From positions 3,162,001-3,226,000 of the forward strand of contig NZ_JANADR010000001.1 in NCBI RefSeq assembly GCF_024199925.1: DNA of 64,000 nucleotides, given 5' to 3'. Below the pieces are notes generated by a model. It was not told where the DNA came from. It searched no databases and worked only from the letters and a program-made list of their open reading frames with translations. The stretch is from Bradyrhizobium sp. CCGUVB1N3 (lineage in GTDB: Bacteria > Pseudomonadota > Alphaproteobacteria > Rhizobiales > Xanthobacteraceae). Made by a program: the position numbers and the translations under genes. Below are positions 8,858 to 18,454 of the stretch, in pieces (the stretch's first letter is position 1; every line of letters starts with the position of its first letter).

Positions 8858-9984
8858 AGGTGTGTTTCGTCGGTTTCGATAACCTTCCGATCCTTGCCCG
8901 CGAATACAACCACCATGGCAATGGCGGGGCGCAGTTACAACAGACGTTGCTCGCGAAAGCACTCGTTGCTCGTGGATACCAGGTTTCCATGGTCGTCTGG
9001 GATTATGGTCAGTCAGACGCAGCAGCCTGGCATGGCGTCACAACCTACAAAGCGTATCGTCCGGATGCGGGTCTTCCGGTACTTCGTTTTGTTTATCCCC
9101 GTTTGACCACAACGTGGGCGGCGTTGATGCGGGCCGATGCCGACGTTTACTACACGAGTACCGAGGGTGGGCTTGTCGGCTTGGTCGCGATGTTCTGCCG
9201 CCGGCATGGACGTGGCTTCATACACCGGTTAGCACACGACAACGATGCCGATCCTAAACCTAAACGACTGAGCATTCTCCATACGCGAGACAAACAATTG
9301 TACAAATATGGATTGAGACATGCTCATACTATCCTTTGCCAGCACGCGGGCCAGCAACGCGCACTCATGGAAAATTACGCAGTGACGAGCGTGGTCGCTG
9401 ACCCGCTGCTGGATCCCCCCAGTCGGCAGCTGGATCGTGAGAAGCGCGACTTGGAAATTCTTTGGGTCAGCAACCTGCTTCCCTTCAAGCGACCCGAACT
9501 CGCCATCGAGTTGGCGCGTCACATGCCTTCCCGGCATATTCACATGGTCGGTGGTCCACAACCGGGTTTTTCCGATCTGTACAGCAAGATCGAGTCTGCC
9601 GCGAAGAGACAGCCGAACCTGACGTTTTGCGGTCGCGTGCCTTATCACGACGTAGGTGACCTCTATGACCGCGCCAAGGTCTTCGTCAACACCTCCGACA
9701 CGGAGGGTTTTCCGAATTCCTTTCTTCAGTCGTGGAGTCGCGGCGTTCCTGTAATATCTTTTTTTGATCCTGGTGGACTTATCAGTCGCGAAGGCCTGGG
9801 TGTCTCGCTCCGGTCCATCGATGAGATGGCTTGCGCTGCTGAGCACTTGATTGCCGATGAAACAGAATGGCGAAAGGTGTCCATGCGATGCAGGAACTAT
9901 ATGGACCGGGTGCATGGCGATCACGTGGTGCTGAAGCCCTACGTCACAGCCATCGAGGAAGCGGTTCGCCGAAGGAAAAAATGA
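8854..9984 (+). CDS. GT4 family glycosyltransferase
   Basis: The 376-residue enzyme begins MKVCFVGFDNLPIL, and HGNGGAQLQQTLLAKALVARGY is the glycine-rich acceptor-side motif. LPFKRPELAIELARHMP and HMVGGPQPGFSDLY are C-domain strands, and VNTSDTEGFPNSFLQSWSRGVPVISF contains the EX7E-type donor motif. The ATG at 8854 overlaps the preceding stop (ATGA), which fixes the start against a longer frame from 8725. Its own stop overlaps the flippase start in the same way. The three genes form one translationally coupled unit for repeat-unit assembly, export and polymerisation. Donor sugar unknown. Confidence 0.88.
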   Translation: MKVCFVGFDNLPILAREYNHHGNGGAQLQQTLLAKALVARGYQVSMVVWDYGQSDAAAWHGVTTYKAYRPDAGLPVLRFVYPRLTTTWAALMRADADVYYTSTEGGLVGLVAMFCRRHGRGFIHRLAHDNDADPKPKRLSILHTRDKQLYKYGLRHAHTILCQHAGQQRALMENYAVTSVVADPLLDPPSRQLDREKRDLEILWVSNLLPFKRPELAIELARHMPSRHIHMVGGPQPGFSDLYSKIESAAKRQPNLTFCGRVPYHDVGDLYDRAKVFVNTSDTEGFPNSFLQSWSRGVPVISFFDPGGLISREGLGVSLRSIDEMACAAEHLIADETEWRKVSMRCRNYMDRVHGDHVVLKPYVTAIEEAVRRRKK

Positions 9985-11528
9985 CGCGCGCCGAGCAAAC
10001 CGCTCCACTTCGCAGGAAGTACGAAAGCCTGCTGGAGCGGGCCGCATACAGGAGGCGCGCGCGCGGCATGGGATCGGGGATTCGCCGGAAGGCAGGATTT
10101 CTCGCGGCTGCAGGGTTGCTCGAATATGCCATGCAGTTGGGGGTGCCTGTCATCCTGGTCCGCCACCTGACCAAGCAGGAGTTCGGGGACTACCGCCTGA
10201 TGTGGCTGCTCGTCCAAACGGGGTTGATCCTCTTTCCCCTGTTCCTGCCGCAGTCCCTGTTCTATTTCCTGCCGCGCGCCGCTCCAGGAACCCGCCGAAA
10301 GCTCATGGGCAATACGTTCGCAAGTCTCTTCGCTCTTGGGGGGCTCTCGATTCTGTTGCTTTTAGGGCTGATGCCCGTCTTGCCGAGTTCGATTGGAGGC
10401 CTCCAGCCTTACTCGCCCCTCGTTCAGATCTTCGTTGGCATCTGGATATTGGCGTCGATTCTTGATGTCTTGCCGACGGCGGACGGAAAGGCGGAATGGG
10501 GGGCCTGCGCAACGATCGGGTTTGCGATAGTCAAGACAGCGGCATTGGCAGGTGCAGCAGTCGCATTTGGCGATGTCGGATGGATTCTGGTGGTGATGTG
10601 CGGCCTGGCCATGCTGAAGGTCGGCCTTGCGGTGTTCTATGCCCTCTTTGCCGCGCAGGAACGGGGTCTCGGATTCGACGGCCAGTTGGCCCGCGCGCAA
10701 TTGAAGTACTCGCTGCCCTTTGCGATGGCCGATGGCTTTTTTGCCTTGCGTGGGCAGGCCGGTCAATGGGTGGTGGCAGCGAACTTTTCGAGCTCTGCCT
10801 TTGCACTCATCTCGATTGCATCGACCGCCATGCTCCTCGGAACCTTGACCCGCCAGCCTCTAGGTAACGCGCTTCTGCCTAACTTCAGTTCCTTGGTGGG
10901 CGAAGGCAACGTTGATGGCGCCCGCAAGCTGGTGTCGAAAGCGTATCTGCTGCTGGCATGTACGCTGCCGCCACTCTTCGGGTTGCTGATAGCGACCGCG
11001 GACGACCTGGTGGAACTGATCTATACGCGCGAGTATCTCGGGGCAGCGCCGCTCATGCAAATTTACTCGCTGGGACAGATCGCAACTGTTTTCGGGGCCG
11101 GCCAGCTTCTTTGGGCGTTAGGATTGGGCCGGCAGGCCGCGACAATCAGCGCGATATCGCTTTTGCTGTCAGTTGCCTTGAGCATCCTTGGTCTCCAGTT
11201 GTTTGGTCTCGCCGGTGCGGTTGCAGGAAGCATCACCGGTCTAGTTCTTTGGGAGTGGTGGGCGTTGATCAAGGTCGCCACGGCGCTCAGAACCAGTATC
11301 GCCAAATTGATACCGATGGATCAGACCTGGAAAGTCGCCTTCGTGGTTGTAGTCGGTGTACTGGTCGCTCACATAGTCTCCTCCGAGCTAGACACATCCG
11401 TTTTTTTGCGACTCGTGGCGAAGTCTTCGGCTTTTATGACGACCGTACTGCTTGGGTTCGTGCTCACGAAGGTCCATCACTCGGTGCTATCTCTCGTTCG
11501 CCGCGCGAGCGAAGAGCGCGTTTATTAA
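9981..11528 (+). CDS. Polysaccharide repeat-unit flippase (MATE/Wzx-like)
   Basis: The 515-residue protein has a basic cytoplasmic N-terminus and then twelve or more membrane helices, starting AAGLLEYAMQLGVPVILVRHLTKQEFGDYRLMW. This 'xxLxxxEFGxYxL' pattern typifies the polysaccharide biosynthesis (Wzx/RfbX) family. EGNVDGARKLVSKAYLLLACTLPP and the late LMQIYSLGQIATVFGAGQLLWALG are also family-like. Such proteins move lipid-linked oligosaccharide across the inner membrane. The ATG at 9981 overlaps the previous stop by four bases. It follows a glycosyltransferase and the polymerase, as expected for a Wzx/Wzy pathway. Confidence 0.85.
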   Translation: MTRAEQTAPLRRKYESLLERAAYRRRARGMGSGIRRKAGFLAAAGLLEYAMQLGVPVILVRHLTKQEFGDYRLMWLLVQTGLILFPLFLPQSLFYFLPRAAPGTRRKLMGNTFASLFALGGLSILLLLGLMPVLPSSIGGLQPYSPLVQIFVGIWILASILDVLPTADGKAEWGACATIGFAIVKTAALAGAAVAFGDVGWILVVMCGLAMLKVGLAVFYALFAAQERGLGFDGQLARAQLKYSLPFAMADGFFALRGQAGQWVVAANFSSSAFALISIASTAMLLGTLTRQPLGNALLPNFSSLVGEGNVDGARKLVSKAYLLLACTLPPLFGLLIATADDLVELIYTREYLGAAPLMQIYSLGQIATVFGAGQLLWALGLGRQAATISAISLLLSVALSILGLQLFGLAGAVAGSITGLVLWEWWALIKVATALRTSIAKLIPMDQTWKVAFVVVVGVLVAHIVSSELDTSVFLRLVAKSSAFMTTVLLGFVLTKVHHSVLSLVRRASEERVY

Positions 11529-11556
11529 CTGAAATTCATAGGCGGTCGGAGGATGT

Positions 11557-12759
11557 ATGGAAGAACGACGACTGCGTGCAACAGCCGAACGAGCGGTGAC
11601 GATTCGCACTAGGCCGCGCGGTCAGTTCATGGCCCTGGCAAAGAGTGCCAGGAGCGCATGGTTCATTTATCGAGCGTGTCTAGGAGCCCTGCTGGCCACT
11701 TTGAGCTTCGCCGCCGGGCATGCGGGCGCTGTCAAGAGCGAGCCACACGTCTGGACAAACGTGAAGTGGGGCGGCGGTGGGTACGTCACCGGGATCGTCG
11801 CGCATCCATCCGCCCCCAACCCCAACTTGCTCTACATCCGCGCCGATGTCGGTGGATGCTACCGGTGGGATGCTGCCAACCAGCGGTGGATTCCGTTGCT
11901 CGACTGGCTCCCACTCTCGCAGGAGAATCTATTCGGCGGAGAGAGCATCGCTATCGATCCATCGAACCCCAATAACGTCTACTTCGCTGCCGGGATGTTC
12001 AACTGGTGGCGCGGCGGACCGTGGGATGTGCTCAAGTCCACGGATCAAGGCAAGAAATGGCAGCGCACTAATCTGAACGTCGTGATGCACGGCAACGACT
12101 TCCCCGGCGCGCTCAACGGGGAGCGCCTGATTGTAGATCCGAATGACGGCAACGTCCTTTACTTTGGTTCACGCAACGATGGTTTGTGGAAGCGCACCAA
12201 CGCCGCAGCAAGTTTGCAGCGGGGGATCACCTTCGTGGCCATCGATCGCACGACAGGCAGGGCGGGTTCGCCTTCAACAGTCTATGCCGCTGTACGTGGC
12301 CAGGGAGTCTACCGAAGCACGGACGCAGGGCTCTCGTGGGCCCTCATGGCAGGCAGCCCGGTTGGCCCTCACCGCGAAGCCATCGCCTCTGATGGAACGC
12401 TCTACGTGACCCACGACGACGGCGTCGCGAAATTTTCCGGGGGCGCCTGGACCAACATCTCGCCGCCTCGGGAGAGGCGCAACTTTTCGGCCATCAGCGT
12501 TGACCCGACCAATCCAAACGTCCTGGTGACGATGGAGAACCACTACGGCTGGTACCGCTCCACGAATGGCGGCGCCAGTTGGACCTTTTGGAACGTGAGC
12601 GCCACGTCTTCGGTTCCGTGGCTGCCCAACAGCGAGTTTGCCTCTACGCCGCCAGCGATGGTCATTGATCCCGCCGATCCGAAGCGGGTCTGGTTCACGG
12701 ACACCGCCGGGGTGGATGCAGTGATTGATCTCATCCGCCCGTTAACCGTGGACATTTGA
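11557..12759 (+). CDS. GH74-like (xyloglucanase-type) secreted protein, C-terminally truncated
   Basis: The 400-residue protein has GGAGG just upstream of its ATG and a hydrophobic signal-like segment (ACLGALLATLSFAAGHAGA) after a basic start; a second possible start is at 11629. The mature part matches the first propeller of GH74 glycosidases: WTNVKWGGGGYVTGIVAHP, RADVGGCYRWDAANQRWIPLLDWL, and repeated BNR/Asp-box units (YRSTDAGLSW, YRSTNGGASW). GH74 enzymes normally exceed 700 residues with two propellers that form the cleft. Here the frame ends abruptly after RVWFTDTAGVDAVIDL, so the second propeller and the second catalytic acid are missing. It may be a decayed gene, or a one-propeller glycan-binding protein serving the polysaccharide locus. 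Confidence 0.7.
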   Translation: MEERRLRATAERAVTIRTRPRGQFMALAKSARSAWFIYRACLGALLATLSFAAGHAGAVKSEPHVWTNVKWGGGGYVTGIVAHPSAPNPNLLYIRADVGGCYRWDAANQRWIPLLDWLPLSQENLFGGESIAIDPSNPNNVYFAAGMFNWWRGGPWDVLKSTDQGKKWQRTNLNVVMHGNDFPGALNGERLIVDPNDGNVLYFGSRNDGLWKRTNAAASLQRGITFVAIDRTTGRAGSPSTVYAAVRGQGVYRSTDAGLSWALMAGSPVGPHREAIASDGTLYVTHDDGVAKFSGGAWTNISPPRERRNFSAISVDPTNPNVLVTMENHYGWYRSTNGGASWTFWNVSATSSVPWLPNSEFASTPPAMVIDPADPKRVWFTDTAGVDAVIDLIRPLTVDI

Positions 12760-12836
12760 CGTTGAGCGCCCCTCCTCTGTAACCTTGCAGTATCTCGAGT
12801 ATCTTTCTTTTCGAATAGAAAAACGATCGGGCAAGC

Positions 12837-14687
12837 ATGTGCGGAATTGCCGGTATAATCGAGGCCGAGAAGCCGGTTAGCCTTCAATTGGTGCAAAGCA
12901 TGTGCGATGCTCTTGCACACCGCGGCCCGGACGATGCTGGTACCTGGCTCAGTCCTGATCGGCGGGTAGGCTTGGGTCATCGGCGCCTAGCCATAATCGA
13001 TCTCAGCCCTCTCGGTCATCAGCCAATGAGCTCGGATGATGGCCAGATAACAATCGTTTTTAACGGTGAGATCTACAATTTTCAGGAAGTTCGAGCCGAA
13101 CTTCAGGCGCGCGGCCATAGCTTTCGCAGCGCAAGCGATACCGAGGTCGTGATCGCCGCGTATCGAACGTGGGGCCCCGCGTGCCTCGATCGTTTGGTCG
13201 GAATGTTCGCGCTCGCGATTTGGGACGGCGCCAAACGACGCCTGTTCGTTACGCGCGATCGGGCCGGCGAAAAGCCTCTGTTCTATTTGCACAAGAAGGG
13301 CCGGTTCGCTTTCGCGTCCGAACTGAAGGCTATTCTCGTTGATCCGAACATCCCACGGAGGATCAATCGCGAGGCGCTCGACGATTACTTGGCGTATGGT
13401 TACGTTTCCGGGTCACTTTGCATCCTCGACGGATTCGCGAAACTCCCGCCCGGGCATTGGCTGACTTACGAGCCCGATCTGGATCGACTGCAGATCAAAA
13501 GATATTGGAACCTACCGATACGGGCCACCAACACCGCGCAGAGCGATCTGCAAGAGCTCACTGGCGATCTCGAAGTCTTGCTGATGCAGAGCGTGCGCTG
13601 CCAGCTCATCGCCGATGTGCCGATTGGCATCATGCTGAGCGGTGGTCTTGATTCGAGCCTCGTGGCTGCCGCAGCCGTCAGGAGTTCGGAGCGGACTATT
13701 CGCACTTTCAACGTCGCCTTTCCAGGCTATCCGAGCTTCGACGAGTCGCGCCACGCGCGTCGAGTCGCTGATTATCTCGGTTCAAACCATACTGAACTCG
13801 TCGCTGAGCCCGGCTCGGGCGAGCTCCTGCCTTCACTCATCCGTCAATATGACGAGCCAATCGCCGACAACTCAGTGCTTCCCACCTATCTTGTGAGCCG
13901 CGCAATTCGAAAGGAATGCGCTGTCGCCCTGGGAGGCGATGGCGGCGATGAACTCTTCGGTGGCTACATTCATCACCCTTGGCTTCTGAAGATCGCGCAA
14001 CTGCGGAAGTTTGGTCTGCATCGGCTCGGATTGGAGGCGCTCGCCGCAAAATCGATACCGTTGGGAATCGAAGGACGCAACGCGATCTTGGGACTACTCA
14101 GCTGCACCGAGCCACAAACAGCGCTGACGCGACTACTTGATCCGATTACGCGGTCGCGACTGACCGGCCGGCCGATGTCGGTTACCCCGGAACTTCGTCG
14201 CGCGGGATTGGAAACAGTCTGCGGTGGCATTGATGCGATTTGTGCCACCGAGTTCCGCAGCTACTTACCCGATGATATTCTCGTCAAAGTCGATCGGGCC
14301 AGCATGCTCACATCCCTGGAGGTGCGCGCGCCCCTCCTGGATCATCGAATCGTTGAGTTTGCTTTTGGGCGATTGCCCGGAAGATTCAAAGTCGAGGATG
14401 GTCGAAGAAAGATCATTTTGCGTGCGCTTGCACAGCGCTGGCTACCTCCCGACTTTGATAGCCACCGAAAGCAGGGTTTCTCGATCCCTCTGCATGAATG
14501 GTTCCAGGGACCTTGGAGGCCGCTCGTGGACGATCTCATCGCGACCGGCTCGCCACTTTTCGAAAAACGGTTTTTGGCGCGCTTGCTGTCAAGACTTCGG
14601 TCGACAGAGCGCGGAAGTCGCCGTCTATTTCAGGTCATGATGGTTGAGATGTGGCGCCGTGAGTACCGTGCTTCCGTACCAGAATAG
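12837..14687 (+). CDS. asnB: Asparagine synthase (glutamine-hydrolysing)
   Basis: The 616-residue protein is full length. It begins MCGIAGIIEA with the glutaminase nucleophile Cys2; HRGPDDAG, NGEIYN (76-81) and the DTE motif near 101 complete that domain. The ATP-pyrophosphatase loop SGGLDSS is at 268-274, and LGGDGGDELFGGY and the substrate-adenylation helix follow. These enzymes use glutamine and ATP to amidate a carboxylate. In polysaccharide loci they often amidate uronic acids rather than make free asparagine, so a role in decorating the glycan is plausible but inferred. It stands alone between the GH74-like gene and exoF and is intact, unlike the asnB remnant at 0.7-1.1 kb. Confidence 0.92.
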   Translation: MCGIAGIIEAEKPVSLQLVQSMCDALAHRGPDDAGTWLSPDRRVGLGHRRLAIIDLSPLGHQPMSSDDGQITIVFNGEIYNFQEVRAELQARGHSFRSASDTEVVIAAYRTWGPACLDRLVGMFALAIWDGAKRRLFVTRDRAGEKPLFYLHKKGRFAFASELKAILVDPNIPRRINREALDDYLAYGYVSGSLCILDGFAKLPPGHWLTYEPDLDRLQIKRYWNLPIRATNTAQSDLQELTGDLEVLLMQSVRCQLIADVPIGIMLSGGLDSSLVAAAAVRSSERTIRTFNVAFPGYPSFDESRHARRVADYLGSNHTELVAEPGSGELLPSLIRQYDEPIADNSVLPTYLVSRAIRKECAVALGGDGGDELFGGYIHHPWLLKIAQLRKFGLHRLGLEALAAKSIPLGIEGRNAILGLLSCTEPQTALTRLLDPITRSRLTGRPMSVTPELRRAGLETVCGGIDAICATEFRSYLPDDILVKVDRASMLTSLEVRAPLLDHRIVEFAFGRLPGRFKVEDGRRKIILRALAQRWLPPDFDSHRKQGFSIPLHEWFQGPWRPLVDDLIATGSPLFEKRFLARLLSRLRSTERGSRRLFQVMMVEMWRREYRASVPE

Positions 14688-15534
14688 CTGGCACCTCGCT
14701 TCGAGCATGTTCACCAGCGGTGCCTGCGCTTGGGTGTGATCCTGACACCGGCGCGATCATCGGCGGTGAAGCGTTCGTCGGCGATGCGTACTGTTCTCAA
14801 CGATCGCCATCTGCGCGCCCCATGCCAACCTCTCTCCTCCTACAGTCACGAATGCCCACTTGTAGATTGTATTCGCTTTGGAGCGAAAGTTCATCGAGCC
14901 CGCCCCCGAAAGATGCTTTCCACGGTCCGGTACCTTCCCTGGCGGAATCCGGCGTCTCCAACAAGGCCAGTCGATGTCAGCTGCGAAAATTGGCCGCACC
15001 GGGCTACGAGCAGGAACTCGGTACCTGCCGCCGATAGCAATAGAGCGGCCAATCTGCTTCTACCAACGCCTCCCGCGATCGCCGTGCCGCCATCGACCGA
15101 ATGTGCCGAACGCTTAGTAGAAGCCGGCAAATTGGTGAAGTACGCATAGCTCATGGCAGTCAGCCACCCAATCACCCGTCGCTTGGGCAGAACCGGTAGT
15201 CCGCGTCACTGGTTGGACATTGGCGATAACTGGATGGGGCGGGCAATAAGTAGGTAACTACGATGGTCGATTGAGCCGCGACAGCGCGGGATTAGATTCG
15301 GGCGGCAATCGAAGCGCCCGTCCCCAATGGGTTCGACGGGTATGGACGGGTATCGGGTATGATGGAGAACCGATCGTCGAACAGATCGGAAGACGGCACC
15401 GAGCGGTTCGGCGCTAATGAGAGACTAGAACGTCGTTTTGCGGATCGCCTGACGGTTACCCGGACGGCCGTTGACGCGCCGCCTTCGACGCCTTCCATTG
15501 AAAGACTTTCACTTGGTGTACAGGAAATGATGCC
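14688..15534. other. Intergenic region without a supported gene
   Basis: About 850 bases separate asnB from exoF. Overlapping short frames occur on both strands (for example 14891-15175 minus), but none has a recognisable family, ribosome site or consistent codon use. It presumably carries the exoF promoter. I see nothing more. Confidence 0.45.
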
Positions 15535-16917
15535 ATGCCGAACTCCAGACTGCGCAATAGCTCCCATGTCGACGGCTCTGGCAGCGACCTGGGTCGTTGC
15601 ATCAAATGGGCCCTGGTGGCTGTTGGCCTGACAATTTCCGTCCCTCAGGCAAAGGCGGAATATCTGGTAAACATCGGAGATGCGCTGGAGGTTGCAGTGG
15701 CGGGCGTGCCCGAGCTGCGGCATCGCGCTGCCGTTCAAATGGACGGGAATATTTCGTTGCCACTGGTCGGAACGGTTCCAGTGGCCGGCCTGCCCTTGCC
15801 GCAGATCCGAGCCAAAATCGGGGCCGCACTTGCGCGCAAAGTATTTCGACAGAGGACGTCCGATGGCCGCGAGACGGTCGTCGTGATAGACGCAGACGAG
15901 GTCACGACGGTCATCGCGGAATACAGGCCCATATACGTAAATGGTGATGTATCGAAGCCGGGTGAGTACCCTTATCGTCTGTCTATCACCGCACGCCAGC
16001 TCGTCGCCGTGGCAGGCGGCTACGACATCATGCGTATCAGAATGAACAACCCGTATCTCGAGGCAGCCGACCTGAGAAGCGAGTATGGTTCGCTTTGGAC
16101 GGATCTGGCCAAAGAACAGGCGCGCATGTGGCGCATCAAGACTGAACTTGGAGAGGGATCCCAGATCAGTCCAGGCGCTCTGACGGAGGCGCCCTTGGCT
16201 CGATCCGCGATTTCGGAAATCGTTAATTCAGAAGCGGAATATCTGAAGACCAAGCAGAGTGACTATCAGCAGGAAAAGACGTACCTTCAGCGCGGCATTC
16301 GACAGGGAGACGACGAGGTTCGCGTGCTGTCGGAGCAGCAGAAGAAGGATGAAGAGGGACTTCAGGCAGATCTTGACGACCTGCAGAAGACGACCGAGCT
16401 CTTCGGCAAGGGTTCCTTGATCAGCCCTCGCGTTACGGATGCGCGTCGCGCGGTGCTGCTGTCATCAACCCGGAAGCTGCAGACCTCTGCGCAACTGCTG
16501 CAGGTCAAGAAGCAGCAGGATGAATTCGTCAGGAAGCTGGCAAAGCTGGATGACCAGCGGAGGCTCGACCTGCTCCGCGAGCTTCAGGATACCAGCGTAA
16601 AGCTCAATCAGATCCGCGAGAAGCTGCAGAGTGTCGGCGAGAAGCTTCAGTACACCGCGATGGTTCGATCGCAACTCGTGCGGGGAGCCGGCAACCACCC
16701 GGAGATTGCCATCATCAGGAAGGGCGACAAGGGGCAGGAACGGATCGTCGCAAGCGAAGATACCGAGCTGCAGCCGGGTGACGCCGTGGAAGTCAGCCTT
16801 CAATACCAGGATGGTCCTGCCGTCCCTCCCCAAAGGCTAGGCAGTTCAAACATTCAATCAGGGGCAGGCCGGCACGATGCGACCGCAGCCGATTCGGTGC
16901 GCGTCGGGCAGAGATGA
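15535..16917 (+). CDS. exoF: Polysaccharide export outer-membrane/periplasmic protein (ExoF-like)
   Basis: The 460-residue protein has a signal segment (KWALVAVGLTISVPQAKA), then a Poly_export domain opening YLVNIGDALEVAVAGVPEL and ISLPLVGTVPVAGL. An SLBB-type domain, YVNGDVSKPGEYPYRLSITARQLVAVAGG, is followed by a long charged coiled coil (about 210-390) and a C-terminal GDAVEVSLQY strand. This is the ExoF layout, longer than simple Wza proteins because of the helical hairpin. ExoF-type proteins form the export channel together with an ExoP/Wzc partner, which is not in the window. An AGGAA site lies upstream of the ATG. The stop overlaps an ATG that opens a broken galE fragment. Confidence 0.85.
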   Translation: MPNSRLRNSSHVDGSGSDLGRCIKWALVAVGLTISVPQAKAEYLVNIGDALEVAVAGVPELRHRAAVQMDGNISLPLVGTVPVAGLPLPQIRAKIGAALARKVFRQRTSDGRETVVVIDADEVTTVIAEYRPIYVNGDVSKPGEYPYRLSITARQLVAVAGGYDIMRIRMNNPYLEAADLRSEYGSLWTDLAKEQARMWRIKTELGEGSQISPGALTEAPLARSAISEIVNSEAEYLKTKQSDYQQEKTYLQRGIRQGDDEVRVLSEQQKKDEEGLQADLDDLQKTTELFGKGSLISPRVTDARRAVLLSSTRKLQTSAQLLQVKKQQDEFVRKLAKLDDQRRLDLLRELQDTSVKLNQIREKLQSVGEKLQYTAMVRSQLVRGAGNHPEIAIIRKGDKGQERIVASEDTELQPGDAVEVSLQYQDGPAVPPQRLGSSNIQSGAGRHDATAADSVRVGQR

Positions 16918-16951
16918 CCAGGGCCGACGCACTTCCGGAACGGGAGATAGC

Positions 16952-17185
16952 CACTGGCTCGCATGTCTGCATCGGTGTGCTGGATGCTGCGCTCGACGTC
17001 GTCGTCGTCGACAACCTCTTCAACAGCGGCAAGGCTTCGCTGGAACGGGTGCGATCGATCTGGCGGCCGTCGCTTGTGTTTCGGCGTGCGCCGACATTCA
17101 GAATGAAACGGCCATCTGCGACATACTCCGCTCCTGCGGAGTGACCGCGGTCTTTCAGCTTGCAGGGCTGAGGGCCATCGAATGA
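16952..17185 (+). pseudogene. galE N-terminal fragment
   Basis: This segment encodes GSHVCIGVLDAALDVVVVDN, FNSGKASLERVRSI and, after a frame change near 17090, DIQNETAICDILRSCGVTAV and LAGLRAIE, then a stop. It aligns over about 75 residues with the N-terminus of the split epimerase at 18455 (GSHVWVALLDAGLDVVAIDN...). The nucleotide-binding start (MILVTGGAGYI) is missing and replaced by unrelated sequence, and at least one frameshift is present. It is a partial duplicate or leftover of an older galE. Confidence 0.75.
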
Positions 17186-17319
17186 AAGCCAACCTATTGC
17201 ATTTTTCCGCGGCGACTAGGCACGCCGCCGCGCAAGCAGGAGGAGCTATCTTCGCCCTCGGAGGCAATTTCGTCGCCAGGGCGTTCTTTCGCAGTGCTAA
17301 ATTCGAGGCGATATAGAGC

Positions 17320-18291
17320 GTGGTCAAGATTCTGGTAACGGGTGGTGCCGGCTATATCGGAAGCCACACCTGCAAAGTATTGGCGCGCCATGGGTTCGAG
17401 CCGGTTGTCTACGACAACCTCTCACGTGGCAACCGTTGGGCCGCGAAATTCGGCATGTTCGAATTTGGCGACATTGGCGATGCAGCCAAGGTGCGTTCGG
17501 TACTGGAAAAATACCGTCCGTCAGCTCTGATACATTTCGCCGCTTATGCCTACGTTGCGGAATCCGTCGCAAACCCCCTGCTCTATTATAGCAACAACGT
17601 CGGCGAAACCGCCTCGCTGCTACAGACCTTGATCGATTTCAAATCGGTGCCGGTGGTGTTCTCGTCAAGCTGCGCGACCTATGGTGTGCCCAATCGGCTT
17701 CCGATCTCGGAGGATCATCCACAACAACCGATCAATCCTTACGGCTACTCGAAGCTCGTTGTCGAGCGGATGCTTGGAGATCTCGATGCGGCTCACAACC
17801 TTCGTTCGGTCTCGCTCCGTTACTTCAACGTGGCGGGCGCTGACCCCGAAGCAGAAATCGGCGAAGCGCACGATCCGGAAACTCATTTGATCCCACTGAT
17901 CCTAGCCGCCGCCCGCGACGCCACGGCGGTCAAGGTGTTCGGAAATGACTACGACACGGCTGACGGAACTTGCGTCCGTGATTACGTACACGTGCTTGAT
18001 ATCGCCGACGCGCAGGTGAGGGCACTCAAGTATCTCATCGGCGGCGGGGCCACTTGCGCGGTCAACCTGGCCAATGAGCGGGGCTACACGGTACTGGAAG
18101 TCGTTGCGACAGCCGAACGCGTTACGGGCAAATCAATCCAGGTCGAGCTTGTGCCGAGACGGCCTGGCGATCCCGCAGTCCTGATCGGCGCTATCGAAAA
18201 GGCACGAACCCTATTCGGCTGGAAGCCAGAGCGATCTGACCTTGGGGTTCAGATCCGCGACGCTTGGAGATGGATGATGCGACAATCGTGA
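17320..18291 (+). CDS. galE: UDP-glucose 4-epimerase
   Basis: The 323-residue extended SDR is complete. ILVTGGAGYIGSHT binds NAD, VVFSSSCATYG supplies the catalytic Ser/Thr, and PYGYSKLVVERML holds the Tyr-x3-Lys pair. RYFNVAGADPEAEIGE and NDYDTADGTCVRDYVHVLDIADA are typical of GalE/ExoB. It interconverts UDP-glucose and UDP-galactose (or the GlcNAc forms), feeding the polysaccharide pathway. The start is GTG at 17320. It lies between two damaged galE copies, to which it is only distantly similar, so it is a separate paralog and probably the working enzyme of this locus. Confidence 0.92.
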   Translation: MVKILVTGGAGYIGSHTCKVLARHGFEPVVYDNLSRGNRWAAKFGMFEFGDIGDAAKVRSVLEKYRPSALIHFAAYAYVAESVANPLLYYSNNVGETASLLQTLIDFKSVPVVFSSSCATYGVPNRLPISEDHPQQPINPYGYSKLVVERMLGDLDAAHNLRSVSLRYFNVAGADPEAEIGEAHDPETHLIPLILAAARDATAVKVFGNDYDTADGTCVRDYVHVLDIADAQVRALKYLIGGGATCAVNLANERGYTVLEVVATAERVTGKSIQVELVPRRPGDPAVLIGAIEKARTLFGWKPERSDLGVQIRDAWRWMMRQS

Positions 18292-18454
18292 GCGCTCGAC
18301 GGCCCGTCCCCAGCGGGCGGCGCCACCCGCGATGCAGTCCCATCAGAGGTCGCTCATAAAGCCCAAGGTCTACACGCCTCATGGGCGCGACTTGCAAGTA
18401 AGTTGGTGTCGCATTGCACGGAAGCTGGTTGAGCGAAAGCGGAAGGTGTCCGAG

